Below, in pieces: positions 63,040 to 64,000 of a DNA stretch of 64,000 nt. The stretch comes from Acuticoccus sediminis (GTDB taxonomy: Bacteria; Pseudomonadota; Alphaproteobacteria; Rhizobiales; Amorphaceae), in assembly GCF_003258595.1 (NCBI RefSeq), contig NZ_QHHQ01000001.1, positions 1,674,001 through 1,738,000 on the forward strand, written 5' to 3'. The translations under genes and the position numbers were made by a program. The stretch's first letter is position 1. Each line of letters opens with the position of its first letter. Below the pieces are notes generated by a model, which was not told the DNA's origin, ran no database searches, and worked only from the letters and a program-made list of their open reading frames with translations.

Positions 63040-64000
63040 TCAGCGGCCCTCGCGCCACCAGGTGGAGGAGAGGCCGGCGAGGAGGAGCGCGAGGCCGAGG
63101 AGGCCGGCGAACAGCGGCACGCGCTCCACGCCGGTCAGCTCGCTCGCTTCGGAGCGCTTCAGGCCGATCCAGTCCGAGCCGGAGGTCGAGCGGCCGTCGG
63201 GGCGCATCAGGATGCGTGGCGCGTCGCCTCCGTCCGCGACGCGGCGCACGGAGCCGCGCGTCGCCTCGGCGACCGGTTCCAGCACGTCGGTGGTGGAGGT
63301 GAGGTCGCGCGCCTCGACCGGGTTCGCCGGACCGACGTGGCCGAGCGCCGTCAGGCGGCCGTCGGTGGCGCGGTAGAGACCCATGTCCGGCGCCTCCACC
63401 GTGGCGCGCCAGAGGCCGGGCTCGGCCTCCTCCAGCGTCAGTTCCTGCGTCTCGCCCGAGGGCGTCGTCAGGGTGACCGGGGCGGCCGTGTCGGCGAGGG
63501 TCTGGCGCTCGACGACGAGGGTGCCGCTGCCGGTGACGACGCGCAGCGCCTCCTCCTCGAGCTCGGGCTCCTTCATCAGCCAGTGCGACAGGCGCCGCAG
63601 CAGGGGCACGTGCGGCCCGCCGCCGTCGAACCCGCGCGCCCACAGCCAGATGTGATCCGACAGCATGGTCGCGACGCGCCCTTCGCCCTCGCGCGACAGG
63701 ACCAGCAGCGGGTTTCCGTCGGCGCCGGTCATCACCGTCTCGCCGGCGGTGGGGACAGCCTCGACCTGGCGGAACCACTCGCTCCAGGCGGGCGGATCCT
63801 CGTTGCCGCCGGGAAGCTCGCGCGTCACCGGGTGGCGATGGCCGAGGTCGGAGACGGTCGGGCGGAACGGCTTCTCCAGGATGCTGCCGGACGGGGCGAC
63901 CGGGAGGGTCGCGGCCAGCGGCGTGTGGTAGATCGAGCGCGGTCCCGCATAGTCCGGGCCGGCAGCGACCAGCACCGCCCCGCCGTTGAGGACGTACTGG
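63040..64000 (-). CDS. Membrane protein with glutamine-amidotransferase-like domain, C-terminal part (truncated by window)
   Basis: The frame is open to the window edge, so the N-terminal part is missing. The visible 319 residues contain segments such as 'GEGRVATMLSDHIWLWARGF' and 'LRRLSHWLMKEPELEEEAL' and end with one transmembrane helix and 'WWREGR'. Proteins of this kind, roughly 700 residues with a membrane VWA-like N-terminus, are encoded in MoxR/DUF58/DUF4159 operons. The other such operon here (11-17 kb) lacks one, so this belongs to a second operon to the right. Confidence 0.78.
   Translation of the reverse strand, partial: QYVLNGGAVLVAAGPDYAGPRSIYHTPLAATLPVAPSGSILEKPFRPTVSDLGHRHPVTRELPGGNEDPPAWSEWFRQVEAVPTAGETVMTGADGNPLLVLSREGEGRVATMLSDHIWLWARGFDGGGPHVPLLRRLSHWLMKEPELEEEALRVVTGSGTLVVERQTLADTAAPVTLTTPSGETQELTLEEAEPGLWRATVEAPDMGLYRATDGRLTALGHVGPANPVEARDLTSTTDVLEPVAEATRGSVRRVADGGDAPRILMRPDGRSTSGSDWIGLKRSEASELTGVERVPLFAGLLGLALLLAGLSSTWWREGR

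Overview
The window is a GC-rich, gene-dense chromosomal segment of an alphaproteobacterium, most likely order Hyphomicrobiales (Rhizobiales). The clade evidence is an FtcR-type flagellar regulator, a C4-pathway 5-aminolevulinate synthase, an alphaproteobacterial CheZ, a short RHH_4 repressor-like protein and candidate Irr (ICE-like) boxes. I cannot place the genus. I see no rRNA, tRNA, CRISPR, insertion sequence or prophage. Apart from the two genes cut by the window edges, the genes look intact.

0-10.9 kb: a truncated EamA transporter, a secreted metallo-beta-lactamase-fold protein, a motility block (ftcR, cheY, cheZ), GST and GFA enzymes, and rlpA. Next comes hemA beside a PucC/LhaA-type (BCD family) transporter and a HiPIP-like Fe-S protein, with ICE-like palindromes upstream of hemA and of the HiPIP gene. 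The divergent acdS/acdR pair (ACC deaminase and its Lrp-type regulator) ends the block. 11-17.1 kb: a tightly overlapped MoxR-DUF58-VWA (Bat) operon. A protein that usually accompanies such operons is cut by the far right end of the window.

17.2-25.3 kb: hyuA-hyuB (ATP-dependent hydantoinase/oxoprolinase family) followed by a polyamine-type ABC importer. Two sigma-54 (-24/-12) promoters, one matching the consensus at every defined position, suggest nitrogen-responsive control. 25.4-33.3 kb: a CoA-transferase and a crotonase-fold protein (divergent), then a flavin monooxygenase - SDR - alpha/beta hydrolase set, then five small or unusual genes of unknown function.

33.3-45.7 kb is the centrepiece: a soluble di-iron monooxygenase operon of the propane monooxygenase (Prm/Mim) type. 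It encodes hydroxylase alpha, reductase, hydroxylase beta and coupling protein, then an intrinsic terminator, then amidohydrolase, DUF59 protein, dedicated GroEL-like chaperonin and zinc alcohol dehydrogenase. An unknown 158-aa protein and an AcoR-like regulator follow. The regulator has lost the GAFTGA sigma-54 contact loop, and the operon leader carries a sigma-70-like promoter, two palindromes and a nested stem structure instead of a convincing sigma-54 promoter. The likely chemistry is O2-dependent hydroxylation of a small alkane, ketone or phenol, followed by alcohol oxidation.

45.8-55.9 kb: a GMC dehydrogenase with its Tat-signal small subunit, glyoxalase I, an RHH protein, an RND efflux pair and an SLC13/TrkA-C permease. 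56-61.8 kb: an O-antigen-ligase-like membrane protein, two same-length sulfotransferases around a secreted PHB-depolymerase-type esterase, and a beta-propeller protein, possibly a locus making or modifying a sulfated surface polysaccharide. A 690-bp stretch without a recognisable gene, a VOC protein and the truncated amidotransferase-like membrane protein close the window.
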